Origin: Nocardioides sp. 503
Lineage (GTDB): Bacteria > Actinomycetota > Actinomycetes > Propionibacteriales > Nocardioidaceae
Assembly: GCF_004522095.1 (NCBI RefSeq)
Contig: NZ_SPUI01000003.1
Coordinates: 930,001-994,000, forward strand
Reading direction: 5' to 3'
DNA: 64,000 bases
Positions 1-9,283 of this stretch are shown here, one piece after another. Position 1 is the stretch's first letter; each line of letters opens with the position of its first letter. Position numbers and translations under genes: made by a program. The notes beneath the pieces are model-generated. The model was not told the origin of the DNA. It worked only from the letters and a program-made list of their open reading frames with translations, and ran no database searches.

Positions 1-34
1 CCTTGGGTCCGCGTTGGACGGCGACGGGGACGCG

Positions 35-1261
35 ATGAGCATCGAGTCTCTCGGTGGATTGCGTGTAGAGGTCCTGCGACGGCTTGCAGGGCTACCGGCC
101 AGCGAGGATCCGCCGTCCGACCAGATCATACAAGCCGTATATCGCCTCGCTGCCGAGACGGTGCGCACAGTCGCGCAATTGGTAAGACAGACACCGCGGC
201 CAGCAATGTTATGGAACCAGGAACTGGACGTCGCCCAATTCCTGGGCCGCACGTTGCTCCTCGCGGACCATGTCTTGTACCCGGACCACGTCTTCGACAG
301 TCTGCGTCGCGAGCCAAGCGCGCGCCAGCTGAAGGAAGACGCGACATCCGAATTGATGAACGCGGAACTTCTTGCTAGCGGTATCGCCATCCCGGTGCCG
401 GCGGGCGTGGCGATGGCAACCCAGGGGCGGGCGGCTCAGGAACTAACCGCAGGCGACTTGAAAACCCCAGAACTGGTCGCGTGGGTGCACAGTCAACTGA
501 TCGTAGAAGGACCGACCGCCCGGGAGGCACTGTTTGTGCGTGCGGCTGACGACCTTGCGCAGGACGCTGCGAACTTTTGGCTGCATGGCCACATCGATAG
601 AGGCTCCATGGACCACGAGACCGGGCGCTTCAAAACCTCAATGCTGCAGCCGTATGACCCCGGGTTCGATTACGAGCCGTGGATCAACCAAGTCAAGAAT
701 TCAGCGATCGGCGCATTGGTGCAGCGTACCCACGAGCGCATAGTCGCAGCTGATGTCTTCGGTGCCGAGTACGTCTCAGCATCGCTGTTCGAGGCACGAC
801 TGCTTCGCACCCGGGAGCGTACTGCGCGGATCGGACCGGCCCAGGCTGCGCTTTGGGCCGACATCCCGGAACTGACAACTATGCGAGGCCCTGACCTGGC
901 CAAGCTCTTGACGAACGAAGGTGCCATTGAGGACCTGCGCCGTCAGGTGCGCGCAGCGTTGAAGACGGCCCGCACCGATGCCGAAAACATCGACGCGATC
1001 ACCGAACTCACTCATCAACTGGAAGCCGCATCCCTCAACCTTCAGAAGAGATCGAGAACTGACCTAGCTTGGAAGGCCGTCATACCCGGCGGCCTATCAG
1101 CGGCATCCATGGTGCTCGGCACCGTCACCGGGGGGCTGGTCGCGGCGAGCGGCGGTGCGTTGGGTGCGCTTGCCACGCTTGCGCCGTTCCTGGGCGATCG
1201 TATGAACACCCGCAGAGACGCGGCGTATCTCTTCGTTGCTGCCCGTCGAGGCCGCCAATAG
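35..1261 (+). CDS. hypothetical protein with C-terminal hydrophobic segment
   Basis: I do not recognise this protein and assign no function. From ATG35 it is 408 residues; an in-frame TTG at 14 would add seven. The body looks mostly helical and charged. The end, about residues 350-395, is a Gly/Ala/Leu-rich hydrophobic stretch that could span or insert into a membrane, followed by a basic tail. Base composition is unlike the neighbours: in row 181-240 I count 33 G or C of 60, against roughly 68-72% in nearby genes, so recent acquisition is plausible. The gene is convergent with the hydrolase at 1487. Upstream context is outside the window. Confidence 0.7.
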   Translation: MSIESLGGLRVEVLRRLAGLPASEDPPSDQIIQAVYRLAAETVRTVAQLVRQTPRPAMLWNQELDVAQFLGRTLLLADHVLYPDHVFDSLRREPSARQLKEDATSELMNAELLASGIAIPVPAGVAMATQGRAAQELTAGDLKTPELVAWVHSQLIVEGPTAREALFVRAADDLAQDAANFWLHGHIDRGSMDHETGRFKTSMLQPYDPGFDYEPWINQVKNSAIGALVQRTHERIVAADVFGAEYVSASLFEARLLRTRERTARIGPAQAALWADIPELTTMRGPDLAKLLTNEGAIEDLRRQVRAALKTARTDAENIDAITELTHQLEAASLNLQKRSRTDLAWKAVIPGGLSAASMVLGTVTGGLVAASGGALGALATLAPFLGDRMNTRRDAAYLFVAARRGRQ

Positions 1262-1375
1262 CACATGCCCCGAGGCTGAATGTCCGAATGGTGCATATTG
1301 CGCGTGGGCGCAGTGCCGGGACATGCCACCGACTCAAGGAGTTGCGCGGGCCCGTGCCATATGGCGCATATCGAT

Positions 1376-1390
1376 GACCCCAGTGGGGTC
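1376..1390. terminator. short GC-rich stem-loop between convergent genes
   Basis: GACCCC-AGT-GGGGTC is a perfect 6-bp stem with a 3-base loop in the 225-bp gap between convergent genes ending at 1261 and 1487. No T-run follows, so terminator activity is only inferred. Nothing else recognisable lies in this gap. Confidence 0.3.
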
Positions 1391-1486
1391 CGAAATCGAC
1401 GCGATTCGCCCGTCTGAGTGGCGCGCATGCTTCGGCGAACAAGCTCGAGGCACCTGCGTCTCGGCCACGCTGTGCGGGGGCCCTCT

Positions 1487-2404
1487 TCAGCGGTGGCGGC
1501 CGAGGAACTCCACGATCGCCTCGAGCGCCTGGCTCTGGACGCCGTCAACCTGGGGGACGCCGTGCTGGTCGGACTCGGGGTAGATGTAGCCGTGGACGTC
1601 GTGGTCCCAGGTGCGCCACTCGGCGTCGGCGCGCTTCTCGGCCAGGAGCTCGTAGGTGAGGCGGAAGATGCCCTGGAGCTCGTCGGTGTCGCGGCCGATC
1701 ACCAGCACCGGGATGTCGACGCCGTCGAGACGCGCGGAGACCTCGGTGTGGTCGGTGATGCGGGCGCGGGCAAGCTCGGTGCTGCGCATCTCGAGACTCT
1801 CGATGTCGCGCAGGCCGTTGACGCTGGTGACGGTCGACTCTGCGGCCAGGCCGAGGGTGAGCACCTCGTGGGAGGCCGGCTCGGCCGCAATGCCGGCGCG
1901 CAGCAGACCGCCGTACTGGGAGCAGAGCTTGAAGAGCATCTCGCCGGCATGGCTGACGCCGAGGTGGAAGAGGCGGTCGGCGTCGATGTCCGGGTGCTCG
2001 GCGACGTGGCGGAGGACGGAGACCTCGTCCTCGTACTCCAGCGGCGCGCGGTTCATCAGGTCCATGCCCTGGCGGGTCTCGACGTGGAGGCGGCCGCCGT
2101 GCTCGTAGCCCAGGTCGACCTCGGTGCGGTAGCGGGCCCAGGCGCAGGCGTAGCCGGCCTCGAGCAGTACGTCGGTGACGTGGCGGAAGCGGTGAACGCG
2201 GTCGAGGAGCCAGTCGATGCCGCCGCCGCCGTTGCCGTAGGCGATGTAGACGAAGGGGTGCGGGCCGGGGCCCTTCGGGAGGCGGAGGGCGTAGGGGGTG
2301 TAGAGGCCGTCCATGGTCTCGGCTAGGAGGATCTCCGCTGGGCTGTCGGAGTTTGGGAGGTGCTCGACTAGAAGCGGGTCGTGCGCACCGGGGGTCCGTG
2401 ACAT
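1487..2404 (-). CDS. alpha/beta hydrolase (dienelactone hydrolase/prolyl oligopeptidase-like)
   Basis: A 305-residue cytosolic hydrolase, probably an esterase or amidase; substrate unknown. The nucleophile elbow is in LGVSHAGEM (Ser with Ala in place of the usual final Gly of GxSxG), and the catalytic His is probably in the late HDVHGYIYP segment. The open frame extends upstream to 2653 through repeat sequence, but ATG2404 is preferred: it has GAGAGG 6 bases upstream and protein homology should begin here. It lies downstream of the Liv transporter genes on the same strand, separated by about 280 bp of repeats, so it may process the imported compound. Family is confident from the motif; the pathway link is inference. 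Confidence 0.8.
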   Translation of the reverse strand: MSRTPGAHDPLLVEHLPNSDSPAEILLAETMDGLYTPYALRLPKGPGPHPFVYIAYGNGGGGIDWLLDRVHRFRHVTDVLLEAGYACAWARYRTEVDLGYEHGGRLHVETRQGMDLMNRAPLEYEDEVSVLRHVAEHPDIDADRLFHLGVSHAGEMLFKLCSQYGGLLRAGIAAEPASHEVLTLGLAAESTVTSVNGLRDIESLEMRSTELARARITDHTEVSARLDGVDIPVLVIGRDTDELQGIFRLTYELLAEKRADAEWRTWDHDVHGYIYPESDQHGVPQVDGVQSQALEAIVEFLGRHR

Positions 2405-2429
2405 TGGCGTCCTCTCAGTTGCGGCGGGT

Positions 2430-2690
2430 GGTTTCGAGGCTCGCTGCGCTCGCACCTCAACCACCGGAGTGAGCGGTTGAGGTTGGCGTGCGGGTGCGGG
2501 GGTCTCGACGGGCGCTCGCTGGCGCTCGCTGCTCGACCACACCGGTTGGTGGTTTCGAGACGGGACTTCGTCCCTCCTCAACCTCCGGGGGTTGCGTTGG
2601 CGCGCAGGTGCGGGGTCTCGACGGGCGCTCGCTGGCGCTCGCTTCTCGACCACCGGTTTCGAGACGGGACTTCGTCCCTCCTCAACCTCC
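2430..2690. repeat. cluster of five intergenic hairpin repeats
   Basis: The 277-bp gap between the hydrolase and livF is nearly filled by repeats. Type A units (GGTTTCGAG...CCTCAACC) lie at 2430-2466, 2551-2590 and 2655-2690, the last two with hairpin GGGAC-TTC-GTCCC. Type B units (GGTCTCGACGGGCGCTCG...CTCGACCAC) lie at 2501-2540 and 2614-2652. The last A unit runs into the end of livF and contains its TGA stop. Confidence 0.9.
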
Positions 2691-3452
2691 GGGGACGACG
2701 GAGATGTCGGGGGTCTTCTCGCTTTCCGCGCCGCTCACGGTGCCGCCGAAGTACATCTGGGCGATGTGGGGGTCGGAGAGGATGGAGGCGGCGTCGCGTT
2801 GGGTGACGACCTTGCCGGACTCCATGACGATGCCGTCGGTGGCCATCTTCATGCCGAAGCGGACGTTCTGCTCGACGATGAGGATGGTCTTGCCGGCCTC
2901 GCGCAGGACCATGACGGAGTCGTAGAGGGCCTGGAGGGCCTTGGGGTCGAGGCCGAGCGAGGGCTCGTCGAGGAGCAGCAGGACCGGGTCCAGCATCAGT
3001 GAGCGGGCGAACTCCACCATGCGGCGCTGGCCGCCGGAGAGGTTGCCGGCGTTGTCGTTGGAGCGGTCGGCGACGATCGGGAACAGGTCGGCGACGGCGT
3101 CGTAGCGCTTCTTCACCAGCGCCTTGTCGCGGCGGATGATGTAGGCGCCGAGCATGACGTTCTCCCGCACGCTCATGTTGGCGAAGAGCGCGTTGGACTG
3201 CGGGACCTGGGAGATGCCCTGGTGCAGGATCTGCGAGGTCGACATCTGGTCGATCCGCTCGCCCTTGAGGCGCACCTCGCCGAGGCGCGGGGTGAGCAGG
3301 CCGCTGACGGTCTTGAGGACCGTCGACTTGCCGGCGCCGTTGGGGCCGACGATGCAGGCGCAGCCGCCCTCCGCGACGGTGATGTCGACGCCCTGGAGGA
3401 CGTCGCCGCCGCCGTAGCCGGCGACGACGCCGGAGATCTCGAGCATGTTCAC
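2682..3452 (-). CDS. livF: branched-chain amino acid-type ABC transporter ATP-binding protein LivF
   Basis: A 256-residue ATPase of a high-affinity hydrophobic amino acid-type (HAAT) importer. Walker A is GPNGAGKST near residue 36, the signature is LSGGQRR, and Walker [14 protein letters not shown] follows; length is normal for LivF. The GTG start at 3452 overlaps the stop of the upstream livM-livG fusion (GTGA), implying translational coupling. The last codons and the TGA lie in an intergenic repeat (GGTTGAGG), so the native end may be slightly altered. The ligand of Liv-type systems cannot be read from sequence; many import aromatic acids, amides or urea rather than amino acids. Confidence 0.93.
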   Translation of the reverse strand: MNMLEISGVVAGYGGGDVLQGVDITVAEGGCACIVGPNGAGKSTVLKTVSGLLTPRLGEVRLKGERIDQMSTSQILHQGISQVPQSNALFANMSVRENVMLGAYIIRRDKALVKKRYDAVADLFPIVADRSNDNAGNLSGGQRRMVEFARSLMLDPVLLLLDEPSLGLDPKALQALYDSVMVLREAGKTILIVEQNVRFGMKMATDGIVMESGKVVTQRDAASILSDPHIAQMYFGGTVSGAESEKTPDISVVPGG

Positions 3453-5323
3453 GGGGTGCCCGCCTTCTCCTCGAGCTGGAAGTCGTCGCCGAGGTAGGCG
3501 TCGATCACGGCCGGGTCGTTCTGGATCTCATGGGCGTCGCCGGTGGCCATCCGCTTGCCGCGTGCGAGCACGTGGATCGGGTCGCACAGGCCCAGGATGA
3601 ACGGCATGTTGTGCTCGACGATGAGGAAGGTCTTCCCGTAGGAGTTGAGCTCGCGGATCATCTCCGACATCCGGTCGATGAGCACCGGGTTGATGCCGCC
3701 GGCGGGCTCGTCGAGCAGGATCACCTTCGGGTCGAGCATCAGGATCTGCGCCAGCTCGACCAGCTTCTGCTGGCCGTAGGACAGCGCGTGCGCCTTCTGG
3801 TCACGGAAGGCCCGCATGCCGACGTACTCCAGCAGCTCCTCGGCAGCGCGGCCCTCGGCGCCGCTGACGGCGACCTTGCCGAGCCCGGCGACGGAGAAGG
3901 AGCGCTGCGCGGCGACGACGTTCTCGAGCACGGTCATCTCGCCGAAGAGGCGGGTGAGCTGGAAGGTACGACCCAGGCCGCGGTGGGCCCGCGACCAGGA
4001 CGGCAGCCTGTCGATGCGCTCGCCGGCCAGCCAGATCTCGCCGGAGTCGGCGGCGATCGTGTTGTCGATGAGGTTGAAGATCGTGGTCTTGCCCGAGCCG
4101 TTGGGTCCGATGAGGCCGGTGATCGACCCCTCCGGTACGGCGAACGACGCGCCGTCCACGGCCTGCACGCCGCCGAACGCCTTGCGCAGGTCCTTGACCT
4201 CCAGCAGGGGCCGGTCGGGGATCTGGCTGCGGTCGACGAGCTGCACCCGGTCGGTGATCGAGGCGAGGCTGCCGCCGGAGCCGATGCGGGCGCCGACGAG
4301 GCCGGCCTTGCCCGCCGTACGACGCCGCATGAGCAGCGACTCGATCGCCGGGAGGATGCCCTTGGGCAGGAAGATCACGACCACGACGAGCAGACCGCCG
4401 AAGAGGAACAGCCGGACGTTGCCGCCGCCGAGGTCGTTGTTGGCGTACTCGTTGAGGTACTCGATCAGGAACGCGCCGATGACCGGGCCCCACAGCGTGG
4501 CCTTGCCGCCGATGAGCAGCGAGAGGACGAGCTGGACGCTCAGCAGGATGCTGAACATGCCGCGCGGGTCGATGAACGTCAGGTAGTAGCCGTAGACGCC
4601 GCCGGCCATGCCGACGAAGAACGTGCTCATCACGAACGCCGTGATCTTCTGCACCGGCAGGTTGATGCCGATGGTGGCGGCCTTGGTCTCGTCCTCGCGG
4701 ATGGCGATGAGGCCCATGCCGAGCTTGGTGCGGCGGATCCACCACGTCATCAGCAGCTGGGCGCCGAGGATCGCGCACAGGACGTAGTAGAACGGCCAGT
4801 TCATGATGTCGCGGTCCCACGTGGGCAGCGGCAGGGTGAGCCCGGCCGTGCCGTTGGTGAGCGAGACCCAGTTGACCGCGATCACCTGCACGAGGAACAG
4901 GAAGGCGACCGTGATGATGACGAACGCCGGCCCGCGCGAGCGCAGCGAGACGAAGCCGAGCACGAGGGCGACCAGGCCGGCGACGACGCCGGCGGCCGGG
5001 ATCCACCACCAGACGGTGACGTCCTCGTTGCGCGCGGCGAGCACGCCGACGGTGTAGCCGCCGAGGCCCAGGAAGGCACCCTGGCCCAGCGAGATGTAGC
5101 CGGCGAAGCCGGAGATGATGTTGAGCCCGCTGGTGCCGACCGCGAAGATCAGCGACAGGATGATCATGTTCTGGTAATAGATGTCGTCGCTCAGCACCGG
5201 GTAGGCGAGGAGCAGGACACCCGCGACCAGCGCGATCGCGCGGCCGATCCAGATCGGCTCGAGGAAGCTGCGCTTGCCCTCCGTGGGGGCGGACTGCTCC
5301 GCCGTGTCGGTCGTGGCGGTCAT
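3449..5323 (-). CDS. LivM-LivG fusion: ABC permease joined to ATP-binding protein
   Basis: A 624-residue single polypeptide. Residues about 20-335 are a LivM-type permease with multiple membrane spans and the typical segment around [21 protein letters not shown] linker of about 30 residues leads to a LivG-type ATPase with Walker [10 protein letters not shown] near residue 403, signature LSYGQQK and Walker [14 protein letters not shown]. The frame stays open to 6217, but ATG5323 is the start because it overlaps the livH stop (ATGA) and LivM homology begins there. No stop or start separates the two halves. Membrane and ATPase subunits are separate in the classical E. coli system, but LivM-LivG fusions are known in other bacteria. 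Confidence 0.92.
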   Translation of the reverse strand: MTATTDTAEQSAPTEGKRSFLEPIWIGRAIALVAGVLLLAYPVLSDDIYYQNMIILSLIFAVGTSGLNIISGFAGYISLGQGAFLGLGGYTVGVLAARNEDVTVWWWIPAAGVVAGLVALVLGFVSLRSRGPAFVIITVAFLFLVQVIAVNWVSLTNGTAGLTLPLPTWDRDIMNWPFYYVLCAILGAQLLMTWWIRRTKLGMGLIAIREDETKAATIGINLPVQKITAFVMSTFFVGMAGGVYGYYLTFIDPRGMFSILLSVQLVLSLLIGGKATLWGPVIGAFLIEYLNEYANNDLGGGNVRLFLFGGLLVVVVIFLPKGILPAIESLLMRRRTAGKAGLVGARIGSGGSLASITDRVQLVDRSQIPDRPLLEVKDLRKAFGGVQAVDGASFAVPEGSITGLIGPNGSGKTTIFNLIDNTIAADSGEIWLAGERIDRLPSWSRAHRGLGRTFQLTRLFGEMTVLENVVAAQRSFSVAGLGKVAVSGAEGRAAEELLEYVGMRAFRDQKAHALSYGQQKLVELAQILMLDPKVILLDEPAGGINPVLIDRMSEMIRELNSYGKTFLIVEHNMPFILGLCDPIHVLARGKRMATGDAHEIQNDPAVIDAYLGDDFQLEEKAGTP

Positions 5324-6204
5324 GCCATCACCGCGTCTTCCCTCATGCGCGTGCCGAGCAGCCCCTGAGGGCGGACCAGCAGCACGGCGAACACGATCGC
5401 GTAGGGCACCGCGGTGGCCCACGACGGCGACACGTAGGCCGACGTCATGGTCTCGGCGACACCGAAGAGCAGCGCGCCGAGCACGGCGCCGTTGAGGCTG
5501 CCCATGCCGCCGAGGACGACGATGGCCAGCAGGCGGGCGATCCACTGGTAGTGCGAGCCGGGCACGAACGGGTAGAGGATGCCGGTGATGGCGCCTCCGG
5601 CCCCGGCCGCGGCGATGCCGAGCGCGAAGACCAGCGCGGCGACCGAGGTGACCTTGATGCCGACGAGCTCCGCCGAGGACGGGTTGATCGCGGCGGCCCG
5701 GATCGCGCGGCCCAGCCAGGTCTTGGTGAGGATCGCCCACAGGGCGACCAGCACCAGGACCGCGACCAGACCGCCGTACAGCTGGGCCTTGGGGAGGTAG
5801 AGACCGGCGAACGCGAACGACTCGTCGCCGTACGACGGACGGATCGCGGTCGAGTTGTTCCCCCAGATCTCCCCCATCGCTCCTTCGACCACCAGCGCCA
5901 ACCCGAAGGTGAGCAGCACCGTCGAGGCCATGGGCGCCGTGCGGATCGGCGCCACCAGGACCTTGTAGGTGACCCACCCGAGCGCGCCGATGACCGGCGT
6001 CGTGATCAGGATCGCGAGCAGCGGGTCGATCCCGAGCACGTCCCAGAGGGTGTAGGTGATGAAGGAGGCCAGGACCAGGAAGGCACCGTGGGCGATGTTG
6101 ATCACCCGCATGACGCCGAAGATCAGCGTCAGCCCGCCGGCTGCGAGGGCGTAGACGCCCCCGAGCAGGATCCCGAGGAGGAGGTTCTGGAGGAACTCGG
6201 TCAT
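5320..6204 (-). CDS. livH: branched-chain amino acid-type ABC transporter permease LivH
   Basis: A 294-residue integral membrane permease with about eight hydrophobic segments. It begins LLLGILLGGVYALAAGGLTL and carries the characteristic GVMRVINIAHGAF stretch of LivH near residue 40. ATG6204 is chosen over the upstream ATG6294 because it overlaps the TGA of the solute-binding protein gene (ATGA) and gives the normal family N-terminus. Its own stop overlaps the fusion gene, so genes from the binding protein to livF form a tightly coupled operon. Confidence 0.93.
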   Translation of the reverse strand: MTEFLQNLLLGILLGGVYALAAGGLTLIFGVMRVINIAHGAFLVLASFITYTLWDVLGIDPLLAILITTPVIGALGWVTYKVLVAPIRTAPMASTVLLTFGLALVVEGAMGEIWGNNSTAIRPSYGDESFAFAGLYLPKAQLYGGLVAVLVLVALWAILTKTWLGRAIRAAAINPSSAELVGIKVTSVAALVFALGIAAAGAGGAITGILYPFVPGSHYQWIARLLAIVVLGGMGSLNGAVLGALLFGVAETMTSAYVSPSWATAVPYAIVFAVLLVRPQGLLGTRMREDAVMA

Positions 6205-7436
6205 CAGCCGGCGCCACCCGGGGTCCAGCCCGGCTTGATCTCGGCCGTGGAGGCGTCCGGCGGGAGCACGATCTGCGCCTTGCCGTCCTGCCACTGGCCG
6301 ATCAGGAAGTCACCGGTCGGGCTGCCGTCGTCGTTCCAGGACAGGGGGCCCAGGATCGTGTCCACCTCGTTCTCGCGCAGCCAGTCGGCCATGGCCTCCT
6401 GGTCCTCGATGTCCCCGACGGCCTCGACGGCCGCCTGCAGGACCTGCGCCGCAGCGTAGGCGTCGGCGGCGTCCTCGGGGACCTCGGCCGTGCCGTACAT
6501 CTCCTCGTACTTGGCGACGAACTCGGCGTTGCCGGTCGTGTCGGCGTCCGGGGAGTGGCTGACGGCGTAGAGGACGCCCTCGGTGTTCTCCGCGCCGATG
6601 CCCTCGACGTACTGCTGACCGAACGACGGCGCGTTGGTCTCGTAGAACATCTCGGGCGTGAAGTCGGCCTTGAGCATGGAGCGGGTCAGGCCGATGCCGT
6701 CCTCGAACTGCGCGCCGTGGACGACCAGGTCGGGGTCGGCGCTCTTCATGGCGTTGACGATCGTGTCGAAGTTCTTCGTGTCGATCGCGTAGGTCTCCTC
6801 GTAGACGGTCTCGATGCCCGCCTCCTCGAGGATCTTCTGGATGCCGGCGACGTTGGGCGCGGCGAACGGGTCGTCGAGGGTGGGGTAGGCCGCGGTCTTG
6901 GGGCGCTCGGCCTCCGGGAGGGCGGCGACGTACTCGGCGAAGACCTTGCCCTGCTTGTCGGAGGTCGACTGCTGGGCGAAGAAGAGGTACTTGAAGTCGC
7001 GGCTGAACATGTCGGGCGACCCGCCGGCCGGCTCGACGTAGAGCATCTGGTTCTTCTCGGCGACCGCGGAGGCCGGCAGGTTGAGCAGCGAGGAGAAGGT
7101 CCCGAGGAGGAGGTCCACCTTGTCCTGCGCGATCAGCGCGTTGTAGTCCGAGACGATCGTGTTCTGGTTGGAGGCGTCGTCCTTGATCTTGAGCTCGACG
7201 TCGCGGTCGAGGAGACCGCCGTCGGCGTTGACCATCTCCTTCCAGACCTGGTAGCCCTGCTCGGCTGCGGTGCCGGGCTGGGAGAACTCACCGGTCAGCG
7301 GCAGGGAGCTGCCGATGACGATCGCGCCGTCGGAGTCACCGCCCCCGGAGTCGCCGCCGCAGGCGGCCAGCGCGACGGCCAGCACCCCTGCCGTGGTCGT
7401 GGCCAGGACGCCACGGCGGATCGAGACGTAGGACAT
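6204..7436 (-). CDS. ABC transporter substrate-binding lipoprotein (LivK/HAAT type)
   Basis: A 410-residue exported lipoprotein: basic N-terminus, hydrophobic segment and lipobox LAAC with Cys26, then a Gly/Ser/Asp-rich linker. The mature part is a periplasmic-binding-protein type 1 fold starting AIVIGSSLPLTGEFSQPGT, as in LivK/AmiC-type receptors. ATG7436 has an excellent ribosome site (GAGGAGG), preferred over the in-frame start at 7472. It is the first gene of the importer operon. The perfect palindrome at 7468-7481 sits about 30 bp upstream of the start, well placed for repression. Ligand unknown. Confidence 0.92.
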   Translation of the reverse strand: MSYVSIRRGVLATTTAGVLAVALAACGGDSGGGDSDGAIVIGSSLPLTGEFSQPGTAAEQGYQVWKEMVNADGGLLDRDVELKIKDDASNQNTIVSDYNALIAQDKVDLLLGTFSSLLNLPASAVAEKNQMLYVEPAGGSPDMFSRDFKYLFFAQQSTSDKQGKVFAEYVAALPEAERPKTAAYPTLDDPFAAPNVAGIQKILEEAGIETVYEETYAIDTKNFDTIVNAMKSADPDLVVHGAQFEDGIGLTRSMLKADFTPEMFYETNAPSFGQQYVEGIGAENTEGVLYAVSHSPDADTTGNAEFVAKYEEMYGTAEVPEDAADAYAAAQVLQAAVEAVGDIEDQEAMADWLRENEVDTILGPLSWNDDGSPTGDFLIGQWQDGKAQIVLPPDASTAEIKPGWTPGGAG

Positions 7437-7467
7437 AGTTCCTCCTCGGTGAAGCACACCTTCGTGT

Positions 7468-7481
7468 CGCAATCGATTGCG
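7468..7481. promoter_or_regulatory. putative LacI-family operator upstream of the Liv operon
   Basis: CGCAATCGATTGCG is a perfect 14-base palindrome with the central CG typical of LacI-family sites. Near-identical sites lie at 30817 and 30908. The two LacI paralogues in this window are the natural candidates to bind it; the assignment is inference. Confidence 0.65.
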
Positions 7482-7601
7482 GCCAGGTCAGTCTTGTGAG
7501 TGGGACCACACCTGTCAAGCATCTGGGCGCAATCCGTGCGGAATGGTGACCTGAGCGCGACTGACGCCGCGGCGCCCGCGTCGTGCTCGGTTGCAGAAGG
7601 T

Positions 7602-7615
7602 TGCAAACGGTTGTA
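7602..7615. promoter_or_regulatory. degenerate LacI-like operator upstream of the FAD oxidoreductase
   Basis: TGCAAACGGTTGTA keeps five of seven palindromic pairs and the central CG, and ends about 20 bp before ATG7636. It may be a second site shared across the divergent promoter region, but it is weaker than the 7468 site. Confidence 0.35.
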
Positions 7616-7635
7616 GTGGCGTGCCACTCTCCCCC

Positions 7636-9183
7636 ATGCCCGAAACCCTGCCCGACGCCGCCGACGTGGTCGTCGTCGGCGCCGGCCACAACTCGCTGGT
7701 CTGCGCCGCCTACCTCGCCCGCGCGGGCCTGGAGGTGCTGGTCCTGGAGGCCAACCCCACGCCCGGGGGCAACACCCGCACCGAGCCGCTGACGCTGCCC
7801 GGCTTCGCCCACGACTCGTGCAGCAGCGCGCACGTGCTCATCCAGGGCAACCCGCTGGTCCGCGACGACGAGCTGGGGCTCGTGACCGAGCAGGGGTTGT
7901 CCTACCTGACCACCGACCCCGCCGTCGTGCTGCCGCAGCCCGACGGCGACGTGCTCGTGATGCGCCCCGACCTGGAGGGCACCTGCGCGGAGATCGCGCG
8001 CTGGTCGCCCGAGGACGCCGACGCCTTCCGGACCCTGGTCACCGAGTGGCGCGGCGGGCTCGCCGCCGCGCACGGGCGCTGGAGCTCGCTGCTCCCCCAG
8101 CCCGACGACGAGGCGTCGCGGCGCTACCTCGCGCTGCGCGAGGAGTCGGCCTGGGACGTGGTGCACGCGCGCTTCACGCACCCGGTCGTGCGCTCGTTCA
8201 TGCTGTGGATGGCGATGGCGACGATCCAGGACCCGCGCCGACCGGGCACCGGATTCCTGCCCTCCTCGCTCGCGGCCGGCCGGCTCGACTTCGGCTGGAC
8301 CACCCCGCTCGGCGGCAGCCAGGCGCTGCCCGACGCGCTGATCCGCATCATCACCGCGCACGGCGGGCGCGTCGTCTGCGACGCACCCGTCTCGGGCGTG
8401 GAGGCCGACGCCGACGGCGTACGTCGCGTGGTGGTCGCCTCCGGGGAGTCCGTGCGCGTCGGGCGGGCGGTCGTCGCGGGCGGCCACCTCGCCAAGCTCG
8501 GCGGGATGCTCACCGGCGTCGCGCCCACCCCCGACCTCGTGCAGGCCGCCGAGACCTGGCGCCCCGGGCTCTCGGTCTTCGCCGTGCACGCCGCCCTGCG
8601 CGCCGACCTGACCTTCGGCCCCGACGCGATCACAAGCGCGGCGGCGGGCTACGGCACGTCCGACGGCTTCGCGCGCCACCTCGACCGCCACCACGCCGGC
8701 GAGCTCGACGCCGAGGACCCGTGGCTGCTGGTGGTCAACCAGACCGCGGTCGACCCGTCCCGCGCGCCGGCCGGCCAGGCGACGTTCAAGATCCTCACGA
8801 TCGCGCCGTACACGCTCGCCTCCGGCGAGGACTGGGCCGACGTCAAGGACGCCTACGGCGCCCGGCTCCTCGAGATCGTGCGCGAGCGCTGCGGCGGCCT
8901 GGCGCCCGAGGACATCCTGGCGCTGCGCTGCGAGTCGCCGGTCGACGTGAGCCTGCACAACCCGCACAACGTCGGCGGCTCCTGCCACGGCGGGGAGTTC
9001 CTGCTCGACGGCCAGGTCGTCCCGGGCTGGCTGCGCTACGACACCGACGTACCGGGGCTGTTCCTCACCGGCGCCACCACGCACCCCGGCGGCTCGGTCT
9101 CGGGGCGGCCCGGTCGCAACGCGGCGCGCACCGTCCTGACGTCGCTGGGGCTGGACCCGCTGGACGTGATGGGACCCGGCTGA
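7636..9183 (+). CDS. FAD-dependent oxidoreductase, phytoene desaturase-like (COG1233)
   Basis: A 515-residue flavoprotein. The N-terminal dinucleotide-binding motif is VVVVGAGHNSLVCAAYLARAG followed by the Glu of VLEANPTPGG; the C-terminal FAD-contact segment is GLFLTGATTHPGGSVSGRPG. This is the NAD(P)/FAD-dependent amine oxidase/phytoene dehydrogenase superfamily. No carotenoid genes are nearby, so a carotenoid role is unlikely and another oxidation is more plausible. ATG7636 is used rather than the upstream TTG7591, which lies in the operator-like region. It is divergent from the Liv operon with a 199-bp shared promoter region, suggesting co-regulation. Confidence 0.85.
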   Translation: MPETLPDAADVVVVGAGHNSLVCAAYLARAGLEVLVLEANPTPGGNTRTEPLTLPGFAHDSCSSAHVLIQGNPLVRDDELGLVTEQGLSYLTTDPAVVLPQPDGDVLVMRPDLEGTCAEIARWSPEDADAFRTLVTEWRGGLAAAHGRWSSLLPQPDDEASRRYLALREESAWDVVHARFTHPVVRSFMLWMAMATIQDPRRPGTGFLPSSLAAGRLDFGWTTPLGGSQALPDALIRIITAHGGRVVCDAPVSGVEADADGVRRVVVASGESVRVGRAVVAGGHLAKLGGMLTGVAPTPDLVQAAETWRPGLSVFAVHAALRADLTFGPDAITSAAAGYGTSDGFARHLDRHHAGELDAEDPWLLVVNQTAVDPSRAPAGQATFKILTIAPYTLASGEDWADVKDAYGARLLEIVRERCGGLAPEDILALRCESPVDVSLHNPHNVGGSCHGGEFLLDGQVVPGWLRYDTDVPGLFLTGATTHPGGSVSGRPGRNAARTVLTSLGLDPLDVMGPG

Positions 9184-9283
9184 CCTGCGACTTCATCCGG
9201 GAAGTGCCCCCACCGGGTGCCTGCGTCCCCTACGGTGGACCTCGTCATCCAGGGTGCGGTGCTGAGGGCGTGAGGGGTGCTGG

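Noticed and set aside
3530..5368. A 612-codon plus-strand frame opposite the Liv genes, and similar long frames opposite most other genes
   Set aside because: Composition-driven shadows of real genes; no ribosome sites or family motifs.
5324..6217. N-terminal extension of the LivM-LivG protein to 922 residues
   Set aside because: The extension is livH read in another frame; livH itself has clear family motifs and overlaps ATG5323.
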